Of a DNA stretch of 64,000 nucleotides, positions 10,152 to 19,350 are shown piece by piece. The stretch is from Flavobacterium gillisiae. Lineage in GTDB: Bacteria > Bacteroidota > Bacteroidia > Flavobacteriales > Flavobacteriaceae. Numbering within the stretch: position 1 is the stretch's first letter; every line of letters begins with the position of its first letter. A program made the translations under genes and the position numbers. Where the stretch lies: contig NZ_FNRD01000008.1 of NCBI RefSeq assembly GCF_900107635.1, forward strand, positions 62,001-126,000, given 5' to 3'. The notes under the pieces were generated by a model that had not been told where the DNA came from, ran no database searches, and saw nothing but the letters and a program-made list of their open reading frames with translations.

Positions 10152-10472
10152 TTAAAAACATTTGTCTTCAAATGCATTTCCATCTTCATCAATGGCAACT
10201 AATATTCTTTTCTCGCGAGAAGAAATAAAACTTTTGTACATCCAAGGAATTGACCACAAACCCAATGTAGCACATGAAAAGACAAAATTAATATTGTGGT
10301 TTACTTTGATTCCTTTTTTTGATAAAACAGCAAAAGGCAACTTATCATTTCTCTCTTCTATTACAAAACCCTTACTAATTTTTTCGGTTATAATTTTTGA
10401 GAACTTAATTCTATTCTCATCCAAAGTTAATGCTTGGTTCTTCATAATAATCATATGATTTAATTTCAACAT
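10152..10472 (-). CDS. Small predicted membrane protein of unknown function
   Basis: The frame encodes 106 residues from the ATG at 10472. In-frame ATGs at 10454 and 10445 (MKNQALTL) are also possible starts and 10445 gives the most natural beginning. The N-terminal part is soluble and charged (FSKIITEKISKGFVIEERND), with a single hydrophobic hairpin at about residues 58-82 (NFVFSCATLGLWSIPWMYKS), then EKRILVAIDEDGNAFEDKCF. Proteins with the layout 'G-x-IE-R-x-D, hydrophobic TLGLW-IPW, +RILVAIDE-GN' are common and uncharacterised. The opposite strand is also open here, but that frame shows no such pattern. The function is unknown. Confidence 0.6.
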   Translation of the reverse strand: MLKLNHMIIMKNQALTLDENRIKFSKIITEKISKGFVIEERNDKLPFAVLSKKGIKVNHNINFVFSCATLGLWSIPWMYKSFISSREKRILVAIDEDGNAFEDKCF

Positions 10473-10889
10473 TGTTTTTACTCGAACAATAATGACAACC
10501 CAAAATTAAGAACTTAGAGTGACTACCACAATACCCACTTTTAGTGATATTTAAGACCTAATATTCTTCTACACTTCTGGTTTTCAGTTTATGTCTACAA
10601 ATGTATTTTTTAAAGCCAATATAATTCTTACACAATAATTCAATTAGTTTGTAAAATTTACTGTCCTACAGCAACAACTATAAAATAGTATTACTAAAAA
10701 AACAAATATTATAAAACTAAATAACAAGAAAGGGAAACCAAGAAATTTTAGCGCAAAAAAGTCGATAAAGGATAAAGTGATTAAATATTGGTCAAAAACA
10801 CAATTAACTATAGGTTTGAAAGATTTGGTATCATCTAACAAATGAAAGAAGCTTATAATTATATTAGCAATCCTCTCACAGTTTTGATA
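10473..10889. other. Intergenic stretch of about 420 bases
   Basis: The stretch is AT-rich. A 65-codon minus-strand frame at 10644-10841 would encode a hydrophobic peptide ending in a cysteine-rich tail. It has no promoter element, no homology I recognise and base composition like spacer DNA, so I do not call it a gene. Nothing else is seen. Confidence 0.45.
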
Positions 10890-12359
10890 TTACAATTTAA
10901 TGTTCAATTTCTTGAATACACTATCAATAACTTCATTTATCTCAATCGAAATAACAAACTTATAGTTGACATAGAGATAGGCAAGAGTAACAAGAATTGA
11001 TTTCAATGCGATGGCGATGATAGGTATAAAAGGAAATTGCCAAAAATAAAACATTAAAAATAAAACAAGCGTAAGTGCCATCGAATACAAGGTTTGCTTT
11101 GTAAAAGGATACAAATGCAGTCTTTTAACCACAAACATTAATTTAGCTAAACTATATAAGGTTATTGATAACAAAGTCGCAAACGCAGAGCCTAAAATAC
11201 CATAAATCGGGATGAAAATCATATTCAAACCAACAGTTAGAAAAACCAAAATCACTCCGAGAAATAAAACTGCACGATAATATTTAGTATTGAAAATTAT
11301 TGCATTATTATTACCTAATATCAAATCAAAATACTTTGATAATCCAATCATAAAAACAACTAAAATTCCCCCACCATACTCCGCAGGAACCATCTCATAC
11401 AACTGCTTGATATTAACAAAAATGCACAACATAACAAACCCACCCACGACTTGAAGATTGATAGAGGTCTTCTTATATAGCACATTTAAATCTTCAAATT
11501 TATCCTCATGCATTAATTTTGCGGTTATCGGATACACTATTTGGTGCATCGCCCTGCTAGGAACTGAAATAACCAAAGCAATGTAAGTTGCCACCGAATA
11601 ATAGGCTATGTTTTCAATTTTAATGTACTGATTCAGCATTAATTTATCAATATCTAAAAGCAAAGTGGCTACACTACCTGACAAAATTATGAAAAAAGTA
11701 TACACCATTATATCCTTCACATTATGAGGAACTGAAAACTGAAACTCCGGTTTTTTAAGATAAAAAGCATACAACATAGTAACTATGAACGCAATGAAGT
11801 AAATCCCTGCAGTAACATAAACAAATTGTATAACTGTAATCCAATTATAATATACGGCAATCAGGGCAAGAAGAGAAAAGGAACGCAAACCCACTTCTTT
11901 AATAAAATTCCCAAAGACAGAGTGCATATGTACTCTAGCCCAAGCGTAGAAAATTTCGAAATAGGCCATGCATAAGCCAGTGAATGGTATTAACCATAAG
12001 TAATCCTTCACTATTGGATTTTCCTTAGATAGAAAATCAGAAATAGCGCTATAAAAGAAAATGCCTATTGAAATTAATGGAATACTTAGCAATAGAGGAA
12101 GTAGTACGGTAAAAGACAAAAACTGTGATTGCTCCTGCTCTGTTTTACATTGAGAATAGAACTTAACCAAGGTGTTTTGCATTCCAAAAGCCAATAACGG
12201 CATAATGATACTGGATGCTGAAAGCACATAATTAGTTAATGCATAATACGTAGCACCAAGAAAAAAGGGATATAAATAAATTGTATTTATAGCCCCAATA
12301 CCGAAACCGATATATGTTATTATTGTATTTTTTAACGACTGATTTAATACTATTCCCAT
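10890..12359 (-). CDS. Polysaccharide flippase, Wzx/MATE-like (MOP superfamily)
   Basis: This 489-residue protein is almost entirely membrane-embedded, with about 12-14 hydrophobic spans from the N-terminus (NTIITYIGFGIGAINTIYLY) to the end. The opening pattern, with a long first helix followed by FFLGATYYALTNYVLSASSI, is typical of lipopolysaccharide and O-antigen flippases that move undecaprenyl-linked sugars across the inner membrane. It is the last gene of a minus-strand group with a glycosyltransferase (36-base gap) and a YfhO protein, which supports a role in surface-glycan export. The sugar is unknown. Multidrug MATE transport is unlikely given these neighbours. Confidence 0.82.
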   Translation of the reverse strand: MGIVLNQSLKNTIITYIGFGIGAINTIYLYPFFLGATYYALTNYVLSASSIIMPLLAFGMQNTLVKFYSQCKTEQEQSQFLSFTVLLPLLLSIPLISIGIFFYSAISDFLSKENPIVKDYLWLIPFTGLCMAYFEIFYAWARVHMHSVFGNFIKEVGLRSFSLLALIAVYYNWITVIQFVYVTAGIYFIAFIVTMLYAFYLKKPEFQFSVPHNVKDIMVYTFFIILSGSVATLLLDIDKLMLNQYIKIENIAYYSVATYIALVISVPSRAMHQIVYPITAKLMHEDKFEDLNVLYKKTSINLQVVGGFVMLCIFVNIKQLYEMVPAEYGGGILVVFMIGLSKYFDLILGNNNAIIFNTKYYRAVLFLGVILVFLTVGLNMIFIPIYGILGSAFATLLSITLYSLAKLMFVVKRLHLYPFTKQTLYSMALTLVLFLMFYFWQFPFIPIIAIALKSILVTLAYLYVNYKFVISIEINEVIDSVFKKLNIKL

Positions 12360-12395
12360 TCGGAGATTAGAAGTTATATGTTAGATTTTAAAAGC

Positions 12396-13679
12396 TTACT
12401 TTATTAAAGCAGCTAATTCCTTAGTTAGATTTTTTCTTGAATACTGTTGCAGTCCTACTCCATTTGCCTGTAATTTACCTTGCAAAAATTGATTGTAAAA
12501 GTCCAAAATTACACTTTTTAGCTTCACTTTCTCTGAATAGTTAAAAAACACCCCTGTATTAGTAGTTGTTATTATTTCCGCGAAATCAGAATTCTTGGGC
12601 CCGATAGCCACAATTGGCCTATTGGAAACCATATATTCAAATAATTTACCCGGAATTATACTTTTTGTATCTTGAGAGTCAATTTCGATCAACAACAAAA
12701 CTTGTGATTTACGTTGATGAGCAATCGCTTCTCCATGTGAAACATATCCCAGATTATTCAAATAAGAATCCAATCCAAATTGTGAAATCGTTTCTAAAAC
12801 TTCCTGACTTACGGCTCCTATTAATTTTATCTCTAAATGTGATTTAAAATCAGGAACCTCATTAATTAACTCCACTAAACTCTCCCATAAAATCATAGGA
12901 TTTCGCTCCGAAAGAAATGAACCAATGTGTGCCATACTGAACTTGGTATCCAATGGCTGTGTTTCCACATTCTCCACATCATATCCATTTGTAATTACGG
13001 CAATAGGTTTGCGTGTAATGGCTTCAAATTCCGTTTTTGTAGTCTTGCTCGTGACAATAATAGTATCTGCTGTATTCAATACTTTTCGTTCTAGCATTTT
13101 ATGCTTTTCAGTGGCATAATTTGATAATCGCAACGATTTATGATAACCAATAGTTGTCCAAGGATCTCTAAAATCAGCAAACCATTTTAAATCTAACTTC
13201 TGTTTTAATTCAAGTCCGATGAGATGTAAACTATGCGGTGGCCCTGAAGTAATAATGGTATTAATATTATTGTCTACAATGTATTTTTCTAAATAAGAAA
13301 CAGAGGGTTTTACCCATAAAAAACGGGCGTCAGGAATAAACAGATTTCCTCTTATCAAAAGAAAAAGTTTATCCATAAAGGACTGTTTTTTCTGATTTGG
13401 AATAATTCCGGAACTTATTTTTTTTGTTTTATTTTTCGAAAAAAAAGAAGCCAATTGATAGGGTTCGAAAATTTTTTGCTTCAAGACAATTGCCTTATCA
13501 GAAACTTCTTTTATTAAATTTTCATCAACGATGGGATATGTAGGATTCTCCGGAACATAAACTATAGGTTGAATTCCAAAATCCGGCAAATATTTTACAA
13601 ATTTAAGCCAACGTTGCACCCCTGGTCCTCCTGCCGGTGGCCAATAATAGGTTATGATTAAGATTTTTTTGTTTTCCAC
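12396..13679 (-). CDS. Glycosyltransferase, GT4-like (GT-B fold)
   Basis: The 427-residue protein begins KILIITYYWPPAGGPGVQRW, the classic N-terminal strand and glycine-rich loop of family 4 glycosyltransferases. The C-terminal nucleotide-sugar domain shows MAHIGSFLSERNPMILWESL and then IPGKLFEYMVSNRPIVAIGP, where the Glu of KLFEYM is the conserved residue contacting the donor sugar. It probably transfers a sugar to a lipid-linked or surface glycan made by this cluster. The start is a GTG at 13679, because an in-frame stop lies just upstream. The downstream flippase is 36 bases away, which suggests co-transcription. Donor and acceptor are not visible from sequence. Confidence 0.85.
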   Translation of the reverse strand: MENKKILIITYYWPPAGGPGVQRWLKFVKYLPDFGIQPIVYVPENPTYPIVDENLIKEVSDKAIVLKQKIFEPYQLASFFSKNKTKKISSGIIPNQKKQSFMDKLFLLIRGNLFIPDARFLWVKPSVSYLEKYIVDNNINTIITSGPPHSLHLIGLELKQKLDLKWFADFRDPWTTIGYHKSLRLSNYATEKHKMLERKVLNTADTIIVTSKTTKTEFEAITRKPIAVITNGYDVENVETQPLDTKFSMAHIGSFLSERNPMILWESLVELINEVPDFKSHLEIKLIGAVSQEVLETISQFGLDSYLNNLGYVSHGEAIAHQRKSQVLLLIEIDSQDTKSIIPGKLFEYMVSNRPIVAIGPKNSDFAEIITTTNTGVFFNYSEKVKLKSVILDFYNQFLQGKLQANGVGLQQYSRKNLTKELAALIK

Positions 13680-13744
13680 TATCTATGAATGTTGAATTAT
13701 AAAACTAACGACCAATCGCTCTAAAGCTCTTAAATCAAAAATCG

Positions 13745-16177
13745 TTAATCAACATTCTTAAATCTATTCTTTCTTTCATAATAAATCCCACCCAGTAAAA
13801 GCAATAACATTCCTACCGCACTTATTAAGGTAATAGTACTTCCTGTTTTTATAACTTGTGGTTCAAATTTGAATTCAATAGTATGTTCCCCTCCAGGTAC
13901 AATCAAAGCTCTCAATACATAATCAACAGGAAAATGCTCCGTTTTTACACCGTCAATATAGGCGTTCCATCCATTTTCATAATAGATTTCAGAAAAAACC
14001 GCTAATCCTTCGTTATTATTTCTCGAAGTGTATTTTATATAGTTGGGCTTATATATATCTATTTTTATTGTTCCTGAGGTATCTAAATTTCTTTTTAAAC
14101 GGGCATTCTTAAATTTATCTCCGTACAAATGAATATTAAAAATAGCCGCACGTTTAGTGTCCAACTCATTTAGCAATTTCATTTCATCATTAGCTTTATT
14201 AACTAATTTGACATCATTGACAAACCATGCATTCCCATTAGCATTAGGGTTTACAGTTGGAAATTCTTTTCCTTCTTTATTGGTCTGGATAATGTATTTA
14301 ACATTCAGCATGTTTAAAATTTCCATGTTGTTTTTAGCGATCTGGTAATCAAACAACTGCTGTACTTTTCTCGGTTTTGCGGCATGATACCCCCCGATAG
14401 ATTTATGGAAATAAGAGGCTCTCGCACTCGAAAAATTACCACTTACTTCAAAAACGCGGTAATGACTAGTATCTTTTAATATCATGGCATCCGAAGGAGT
14501 TTCCTGAAAAGGAACTTCAACTTCTCTCCCACTGACAAAATCTTTTGATGAAACATAGTTTTTATCAACAAAAAACAAATCGGAAACCATAAATAATCCC
14601 ACAAGAATTATTGCAGTATTCTGAGCTATTTTATTTTTTATAAATAGCCAAAGAACTCCGGCCGCTAGCAGGATAAAAAATCCAGAACGCAGCAAATCTG
14701 CACTATACAAACTCATTCTATCGCCTTTAAGCGCATCCACAAATTCCGGTCCGTAACTTTCTCGATAATATCCATCATTAGCTCCTGAAAAGCTAAACAT
14801 GCTTTTGCTTAAAACCAAAGCCACAATGAGTCCTAAAGCTACGGCTCCTGAACGCCATAACGCCTTCCATTGCATTTCTTTATCTAATTTAAAAAACGAC
14901 TGTAATCCCATAATTGCTAAAACTGGGAAACATAATTCTAAAATTACCTGTATCGAAGAGACGGCTCTAAACTTATTGTACATAGGAACATAGTCAATAA
15001 AGAAATCGGTCAATACTGGGAAATTTTTTCCCCAAGAAAGTAATAATGCGGTAATTGCTCCAGAGAGAAAAACATACTTAATTTTTCGTTCATCAATAAA
15101 TAAAGCTATAATTCCTAAGAAGAAAACAATAGCCCCAATATAAGCTGGTGCTGCTACTATAGGCTGATCTCCCCAATAGGTTGGCATTCCCTTTACGTAA
15201 TCAGCTGCTTGTCCTTCAGTAACTCCTTGCCCAAGCATGAACTCATACATTTTACTGTCTTTACCTAGTGCTTCGTGATTTGATCCACCAAAAAGTCGTG
15301 GCGCTATCAAATTGAAACTTTCTGCCAGACCATAACTATATTCGGTAATATAATCCCTAGTCATAGCGCTTGAAGAAGTGCTTTTTGAACCATCAGGATT
15401 AAAGCTTAATTCGCTTTTACCTCTGGTACTAAAAGTAGCATATTCTGAAGTTGCCAATAAGTTTGTAGCATTGGCACCAATAGCGAATATCCCGGCAATT
15501 GCCAGAACGCCAAGAGAATTTAAAAGTGGTTTATATGATTTCTCCTTAATATCTAAATAGATAAAATAAGCCGATAGGATCAGCAGGAAAATCAATAAAT
15601 AATAAGTCATTTGAAAGTGATTGGCATTGATCTCTAATGCTGTCGCAAACATAGTAAGCAAACCACCCACAATATATTTTTTTCGGTACACCATTATAAA
15701 ACCAGCAATCACAAGTGGCATATAAGCGATTGCATGCGCTTTAGCATTATGCCCTACACCAAGTATAATAATCAGATAAGTAGAGAACCCAAAAGCTAAT
15801 GCACCAAAAAAGGCTTTTAGTGGGTCTGTTTTTAAAACTAACAACAAGCCATAAAACCCCAAGAAGTATAAAAATAAATAATCCGATGGACGTGGTAAAA
15901 ATCGCAAGGCGTCGTCTATTGCACCAATAAAATCGTAGGGATACTTAGCCCCTAATTGATAGGTAGGCATTCCACCAAAAGCACTATTTGTCCAGAAAGG
16001 CTCGACATGATCAGAGGCTCTAAAGTCATTTTGCTCTTTGGCCATACCCGTATATTGAGCAATATCAGATTGGTAAATTTGTTTTCCCTGCAGAACAGGA
16101 TAAAAATAGATTAAAGAGACAAGGACAAAACCAAGAATGGCTAAAGCGTGCGGGTAAAATTTATTTATAATTTTCAA
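13745..16177 (-). CDS. YfhO family large membrane protein
   Basis: The 810-residue protein has about 12-14 hydrophobic spans, from LAILGFVLVSLIYFYPVLQG near the N-terminus to ITLISAVGMLLLLLGGIYYE at the end. A soluble C-terminal part (about 560-780) includes GLAVFSEIYYENGWNAYIDG and then VPGGEHTIEFKFEP, the hallmark of YfhO proteins. YfhO members resemble GT-C-fold glycosyltransferases; the Gram-positive ones modify teichoic acids with lipid-linked sugars. Here it sits upstream of a GT4 enzyme and a flippase on the same strand, consistent with surface-glycan work. The start is a TTG at 16177 giving KIINKFYPHALAI; no ATG is available nearby. The precise role in Bacteroidota is unknown. Confidence 0.85.
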   Translation of the reverse strand: MKIINKFYPHALAILGFVLVSLIYFYPVLQGKQIYQSDIAQYTGMAKEQNDFRASDHVEPFWTNSAFGGMPTYQLGAKYPYDFIGAIDDALRFLPRPSDYLFLYFLGFYGLLLVLKTDPLKAFFGALAFGFSTYLIIILGVGHNAKAHAIAYMPLVIAGFIMVYRKKYIVGGLLTMFATALEINANHFQMTYYLLIFLLILSAYFIYLDIKEKSYKPLLNSLGVLAIAGIFAIGANATNLLATSEYATFSTRGKSELSFNPDGSKSTSSSAMTRDYITEYSYGLAESFNLIAPRLFGGSNHEALGKDSKMYEFMLGQGVTEGQAADYVKGMPTYWGDQPIVAAPAYIGAIVFFLGIIALFIDERKIKYVFLSGAITALLLSWGKNFPVLTDFFIDYVPMYNKFRAVSSIQVILELCFPVLAIMGLQSFFKLDKEMQWKALWRSGAVALGLIVALVLSKSMFSFSGANDGYYRESYGPEFVDALKGDRMSLYSADLLRSGFFILLAAGVLWLFIKNKIAQNTAIILVGLFMVSDLFFVDKNYVSSKDFVSGREVEVPFQETPSDAMILKDTSHYRVFEVSGNFSSARASYFHKSIGGYHAAKPRKVQQLFDYQIAKNNMEILNMLNVKYIIQTNKEGKEFPTVNPNANGNAWFVNDVKLVNKANDEMKLLNELDTKRAAIFNIHLYGDKFKNARLKRNLDTSGTIKIDIYKPNYIKYTSRNNNEGLAVFSEIYYENGWNAYIDGVKTEHFPVDYVLRALIVPGGEHTIEFKFEPQVIKTGSTITLISAVGMLLLLLGGIYYERKNRFKNVD

Positions 16178-16224
16178 ATTTCCAGATTTATTTTTAAAAT
16201 ATGAGACTATTAACTAGAGCAAAT

Positions 16225-16506
16225 CTAATCTATTTCTTCGTAATCGACATAATCTCCTACCTTTTTGGTCTCCCGTGGTTTTGTAGTGTTTTTGGTATTA
16301 TAGATTACCTCATCGCTAGATTGTGCTTTCTTCCATGAAGTATCTTGAGCCTTGTTTTGTTGTTGCTGGAAATTCTCTCCCGCTTTTTGCACTACTTTTT
16401 TAACTAATAAAGGCAAAAATAATTTTGCCAAAAACTTAAAAATATAATAGGAAGCCAGAATGTAAAACAGTATTCTTATAAAACCTGTAAAGGAGGCAGT
16501 TTGCAT
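16225..16506 (-). CDS. DUF4834 family small membrane protein
   Basis: From the ATG at 16506 this is 93 residues: an N-terminal hydrophobic segment (FTGFIRILFYILASYYIFKF), a basic stretch (LVKKVVQK), a glutamine-rich linker and an acidic tail (KKVGDYVDYEEID). That layout matches the small DUF4834 proteins of flavobacteria. It lies 47 bases upstream of the YfhO gene on the same strand and probably shares its transcript. A TTG two codons further upstream is in frame but less likely. The function is unknown. Confidence 0.75.
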   Translation of the reverse strand: MQTASFTGFIRILFYILASYYIFKFLAKLFLPLLVKKVVQKAGENFQQQQNKAQDTSWKKAQSSDEVIYNTKNTTKPRETKKVGDYVDYEEID

Positions 16507-16540
16507 AATCAAATATTTTTTAGCAAAATTAATAAATCCA

Positions 16541-16556
16541 TCCCGAAATTTCGGGA
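16541..16556. repeat. Perfect 16-base palindrome TCCCGAAATTTCGGGA
   Basis: It lies between divergent genes, 41 bases before the -7 element of the plus-strand gene. It could be an operator for a dimeric regulator or a dispersed GC-rich palindrome. The sequence alone cannot decide, and no second perfect copy was noticed in this window. Confidence 0.5.
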
Positions 16557-16597
16557 CAAAATTAAAATATCATTCTTAAATAAATGATAAAATATAG

Positions 16598-16605
16598 TAC
16601 ATTTG
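16598..16605 (+). promoter_or_regulatory. Bacteroidota -7 element for the transporter-like gene
   Basis: TACATTTG fits TAnnTTTG and ends 33 bases before the ATG at 16639. The in-frame TTG at 16603 lies inside this element and so cannot be the start. Confidence 0.55.
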
Positions 16606-16638
16606 AACAGCGTTATTACTTTTAAACCCAAAAACAAT

Positions 16639-17604
16639 ATGTCAAAACTTAAAATAGTACTTGCTGCTTTAATTTTTATGTTGCCGATAATTCAGTACGG
16701 ACAGCATACGGATCAAATTAATTCAAACAGACCCGGCGAGACTATGTCAGCCTTTGCCGTTGGAAAATCAGTTATTCAAGTAGAAACTGGTATTTACGGT
16801 ATCCAAGAAAACCACCGTTTATTAGAATATGATGCTAAAGGATTCGGATTAGACCTTACCTTGCGATACGGTGTATTATTAGAAAGACTAGAATTAATAG
16901 CCGACTTGCAATACCAAAACGCAAATTTCACCACACCATTTAGCAGTGTCAAAAAGTCAGCGCTGAAGCAAACTGTTTTCGGTGCTAAATATCTAGTTTA
17001 CGATCCGTTTAAAAATTACGAAAAGAACATTAACATTTATAGTTGGAAAGCCAACCATTCTTTCAATTGGCATCAATTAATCCCAGCGGTTTCTGTATTT
17101 GCTGGAGCTAATTTATCTTTTTCTGATAATCCATATTATTTTAATCCTAAAGGAGATATCTCCCCAAAAGCCATGCTTATTACTCAGAATCATTTGGGTG
17201 ACGGGACATGGGTTTTTGTAACAAACATCATAGCAGATTATATCGGCACTGAATATCCAAGTTACGGTTATGTACTAACATTGACAAAAGGATTCAATGA
17301 CAAATGGTCTGGTTTTGTTGAAAACCAAGGGTTTAAAAGTGATTTTTACAGTGATGCGATTATTAGAGGAGGTGCTGCTTACTTATTAAACAAGGACATG
17401 CAAATCGATGCCTCGATAAGCACTAATTTTAAAGACACACCAACCGTCCTGTATGGAGGTGTTGGATTTTCTTGGCGCTACGATGCGAATTATAAAGAAG
17501 TGCGAATGAGCATTGACAGCGGTGACAACTCCAAATCAAAAGCGGAAAAGAAAGCAGAAAAGAAGAATAAAAAACGTAAAGACCAAATTGAGTCTACACA
17601 ATAA
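16639..17604 (+). CDS. Outer membrane transporter-like protein (MetA-pathway/phenol-degradation type barrel)
   Basis: From the ATG at 16639 this is 321 residues with a signal peptide (MSKLKIVLAALIFMLPIIQY, cut near GQH). The mature start DQINSNRPGETMSAFAVGKS is the 'NRPG' opening typical of the barrel family annotated as transporter or MetA-pathway phenol degradation. Barrel-like strands follow (GLDLTLRYGVLLERLELIAD, ADYIGTEYPSYGYVLTLTKG). The C-terminus is an unusual lysine-rich tail (SKAEKKAEKKNKKRKDQ) after the last strand, where these barrels normally end in an aromatic residue. The GNAT-like gene starts 9 bases downstream, so the two are probably co-transcribed. Substrate unknown. Confidence 0.65.
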   Translation: MSKLKIVLAALIFMLPIIQYGQHTDQINSNRPGETMSAFAVGKSVIQVETGIYGIQENHRLLEYDAKGFGLDLTLRYGVLLERLELIADLQYQNANFTTPFSSVKKSALKQTVFGAKYLVYDPFKNYEKNINIYSWKANHSFNWHQLIPAVSVFAGANLSFSDNPYYFNPKGDISPKAMLITQNHLGDGTWVFVTNIIADYIGTEYPSYGYVLTLTKGFNDKWSGFVENQGFKSDFYSDAIIRGGAAYLLNKDMQIDASISTNFKDTPTVLYGGVGFSWRYDANYKEVRMSIDSGDNSKSKAEKKAEKKNKKRKDQIESTQ

Positions 17605-17613
17605 AAAACGATA

Positions 17614-18732
17614 ATGATTACTATAAAAGAAGCGATTACAAAAAGTGAACTAACGGCATATGTCAAATTTCCTTTCTCCTTATATAAAGACAATGAGTTC
17701 TGGGTTCCTCCCATTATTGCAGACGAATTAGAATCCTTTGACAAAACAAAAAATCCGGCTTTCGAAAATGCGGAAGCTTATTTTTTTCTTGCCTATAAAA
17801 ACAATGAAATTGTTGGGCGAATTTCGGCAATTGTCAATTGGAGTGAAGTAAATGATCAACAAAAAAAGAAAGTCCGTTTTGGCTGGTTTGATGTAATTGA
17901 TGATATTGAAGTTACAAAGGCACTTTTAGAAAAAGTATATGAATTAGGAAAAAAAAATGGTCTTGAGTACGTAGAAGGACCAATGGGCTTTTCAAATCTA
18001 GATAAAGTAGGCGTGCTTACTGAAGGGTTTGACCAATTGGGAACCATGATTACCTGGTACAACCATCCATACTACGCTACCCATTTTGAACAGCTGGGTT
18101 ATGTTACCGAAAAAGAATATATCGAAAGTAAATTTCCTTTCGAAAACGTAAAGCCTGAATTTTTCGAAAAGGCCAATGATTTAGTAAAAAGAAGATACCA
18201 GCTAAGTCCACTTAATTTCAAGACTACCAAAGAAGTAATGCCTCATGTAGATAAAATGTTTGATTTATTCAATGAATCCTATGCTAACTTATCTTCGTTT
18301 GTAGCCATAACTGACATACAAAAAGAATACTTCAAGAAAAAATACATCAGCTTAATAAATCCGGAGTATATTAAATTTGTAGAAGACAAAGACCATACTA
18401 TTGTTGCTTTTAGCATTGTTATGCCTTCATTTTCTAAAGCTTTACAAAAAGCAAAAGGAAAATTATTCCCTTTTGGTTTTATTCATTTACTTAAAGCTAA
18501 AAAACAAAGTAAGGATATGATATTCTATTTAATTGGAGTTCATCCTGACTTTCAAAACAAAGCGGTAACGGCAATCATATTCAACGAATATTATCTTACT
18601 TTCAAAGAAAAAGGAGTACTAAACTGTTTCCGTACACCGGAACTTGCTGACAATACTGCTGTTCATAATCTATGGAAACACTTTCATCCAGAAGTTCATT
18701 GCAGAAGAAAAACTTTTAGAAAAGATCTTTAA
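17614..18732 (+). CDS. GNAT-superfamily acyltransferase-like protein
   Basis: This 372-residue protein starts at an ATG 9 bases after the upstream gene. The N-terminal part (YFFLAYKNNEIVGRISAIVN, FGWFDVIDDIEVTKALLEKV, EGPMGFSNLDKVGVLTEGFD) shows the strand-loop pattern of a GNAT fold. A second related half ends with IGVHPDFQNKAVTAIIFNEY and a final stretch on HNLWKHFHPEVHCRRKTFRK, where GNAT proteins bind acetyl-CoA. Close relatives occur widely in Bacteroidota as uncharacterised N-acetyltransferases. The substrate is unknown, and the link with the preceding barrel protein is inferred only from spacing. Confidence 0.7.
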   Translation: MITIKEAITKSELTAYVKFPFSLYKDNEFWVPPIIADELESFDKTKNPAFENAEAYFFLAYKNNEIVGRISAIVNWSEVNDQQKKKVRFGWFDVIDDIEVTKALLEKVYELGKKNGLEYVEGPMGFSNLDKVGVLTEGFDQLGTMITWYNHPYYATHFEQLGYVTEKEYIESKFPFENVKPEFFEKANDLVKRRYQLSPLNFKTTKEVMPHVDKMFDLFNESYANLSSFVAITDIQKEYFKKKYISLINPEYIKFVEDKDHTIVAFSIVMPSFSKALQKAKGKLFPFGFIHLLKAKKQSKDMIFYLIGVHPDFQNKAVTAIIFNEYYLTFKEKGVLNCFRTPELADNTAVHNLWKHFHPEVHCRRKTFRKDL

Positions 18733-18774
18733 AAAAGTGTTCCGTTTTTAGTTTTAAAATTTAGCACTAGAACA

Positions 18775-18812
18775 AAAAATATCCATTAGCGTAAACTAAT
18801 GGATATTTTTTA
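18775..18812. terminator. Bidirectional terminator between convergent genes
   Basis: AAAAAATATCCATTAG (18775-18790) pairs perfectly with CTAATGGATATTTTTT (18797-18812) around CGTAAA. It has runs of A and T at the two ends, so it can serve both the GNAT gene and the minus-strand lipoprotein remnant. Confidence 0.88.
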
Positions 18813-18832
18813 ATTTTATATTTACTTAAAAT

Positions 18833-19279
18833 TTATTCTTTGCAATTAATTTTTTTGTAAACTATATTTCCGTCAAATTTGATTTTACTTTTATCTTTAA
18901 ATACCATTTTCCCTTTAGTTTCTAATATTTCACCATAGCCTTCAACAAAAGTATTTGCATCTTTTTTTAGAAAGACCAACTCTCTTACTGACGTTTTTCC
19001 TTCGGACTGAAAAGTATAATCCGCAAAAATAGTATCGCCTTTTACGTTTCCAAAAACTGTTCCAAAGCTTTTGTCTTTTTGATAATAAGAATAATCCAAT
19101 TCTCCTTCAAATTGATTTACATTATTAACATCAACAGTTAACGTGATGGTATCCTTTTCAATTATAGCTTGATAACATTCTTGGACTACTGTTTCCACTG
19201 GTGCTTCAACTTCTAATTGAGGAACACTCACACCCTTTTTATTTATGGTTAATACATTAGTGAAATTATCTAAAAACAA
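18833..19279 (-). pseudogene. Lipoprotein-type gene that appears to have lost its 5' end
   Basis: The open frame covers about 148 codons: VEAPVETVVQECYQAIIEKD, then beta-rich segments (FEGELDYSYYQKDKSFGTVF, GDTIFADYTFQSEGKTSVRE) and the end IKFDGNIVYKKINCKE. This resembles the mature part of a flavobacterial lipoprotein family that normally begins with a signal peptide and lipobox cysteine. Here no ATG, signal peptide or lipobox is present in any frame. The only upstream start-like codon (TTG at 19279) lies in the T-tract of the neighbouring gene's terminator. The body shows no frameshift. I infer a fairly recent deletion that removed promoter and signal peptide; an unusual internal GTG start making a cytoplasmic protein is possible but less likely. 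Confidence 0.6.
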
Positions 19280-19309
19280 AAAAAACCATTCATAATATGA
19301 ATGGTTTTT
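19273..19309 (-). terminator. Terminator of the alpha-oxoamine synthase gene
   Basis: AAAAACCATTCAT (19281-19293) pairs with ATGAATGGTTTTT (19297-19309). Read on the minus strand the hairpin is followed by a long T tract, so it ends the gene at 19351-20613. Confidence 0.85.
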
Positions 19310-19350
19310 GTTATAACATTCCCATGAAGAGAATATATGAAAATAACGTA

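Noticed and set aside
10162..10458. Plus-strand frame opposite the small membrane protein gene
   Set aside because: The minus-strand product has a recognisable family layout; the plus-strand one does not.
10644..10841. Hydrophobic 65-codon frame on the minus strand
   Set aside because: No promoter box, no recognisable pattern, and AT-rich spacer can give such frames by chance.
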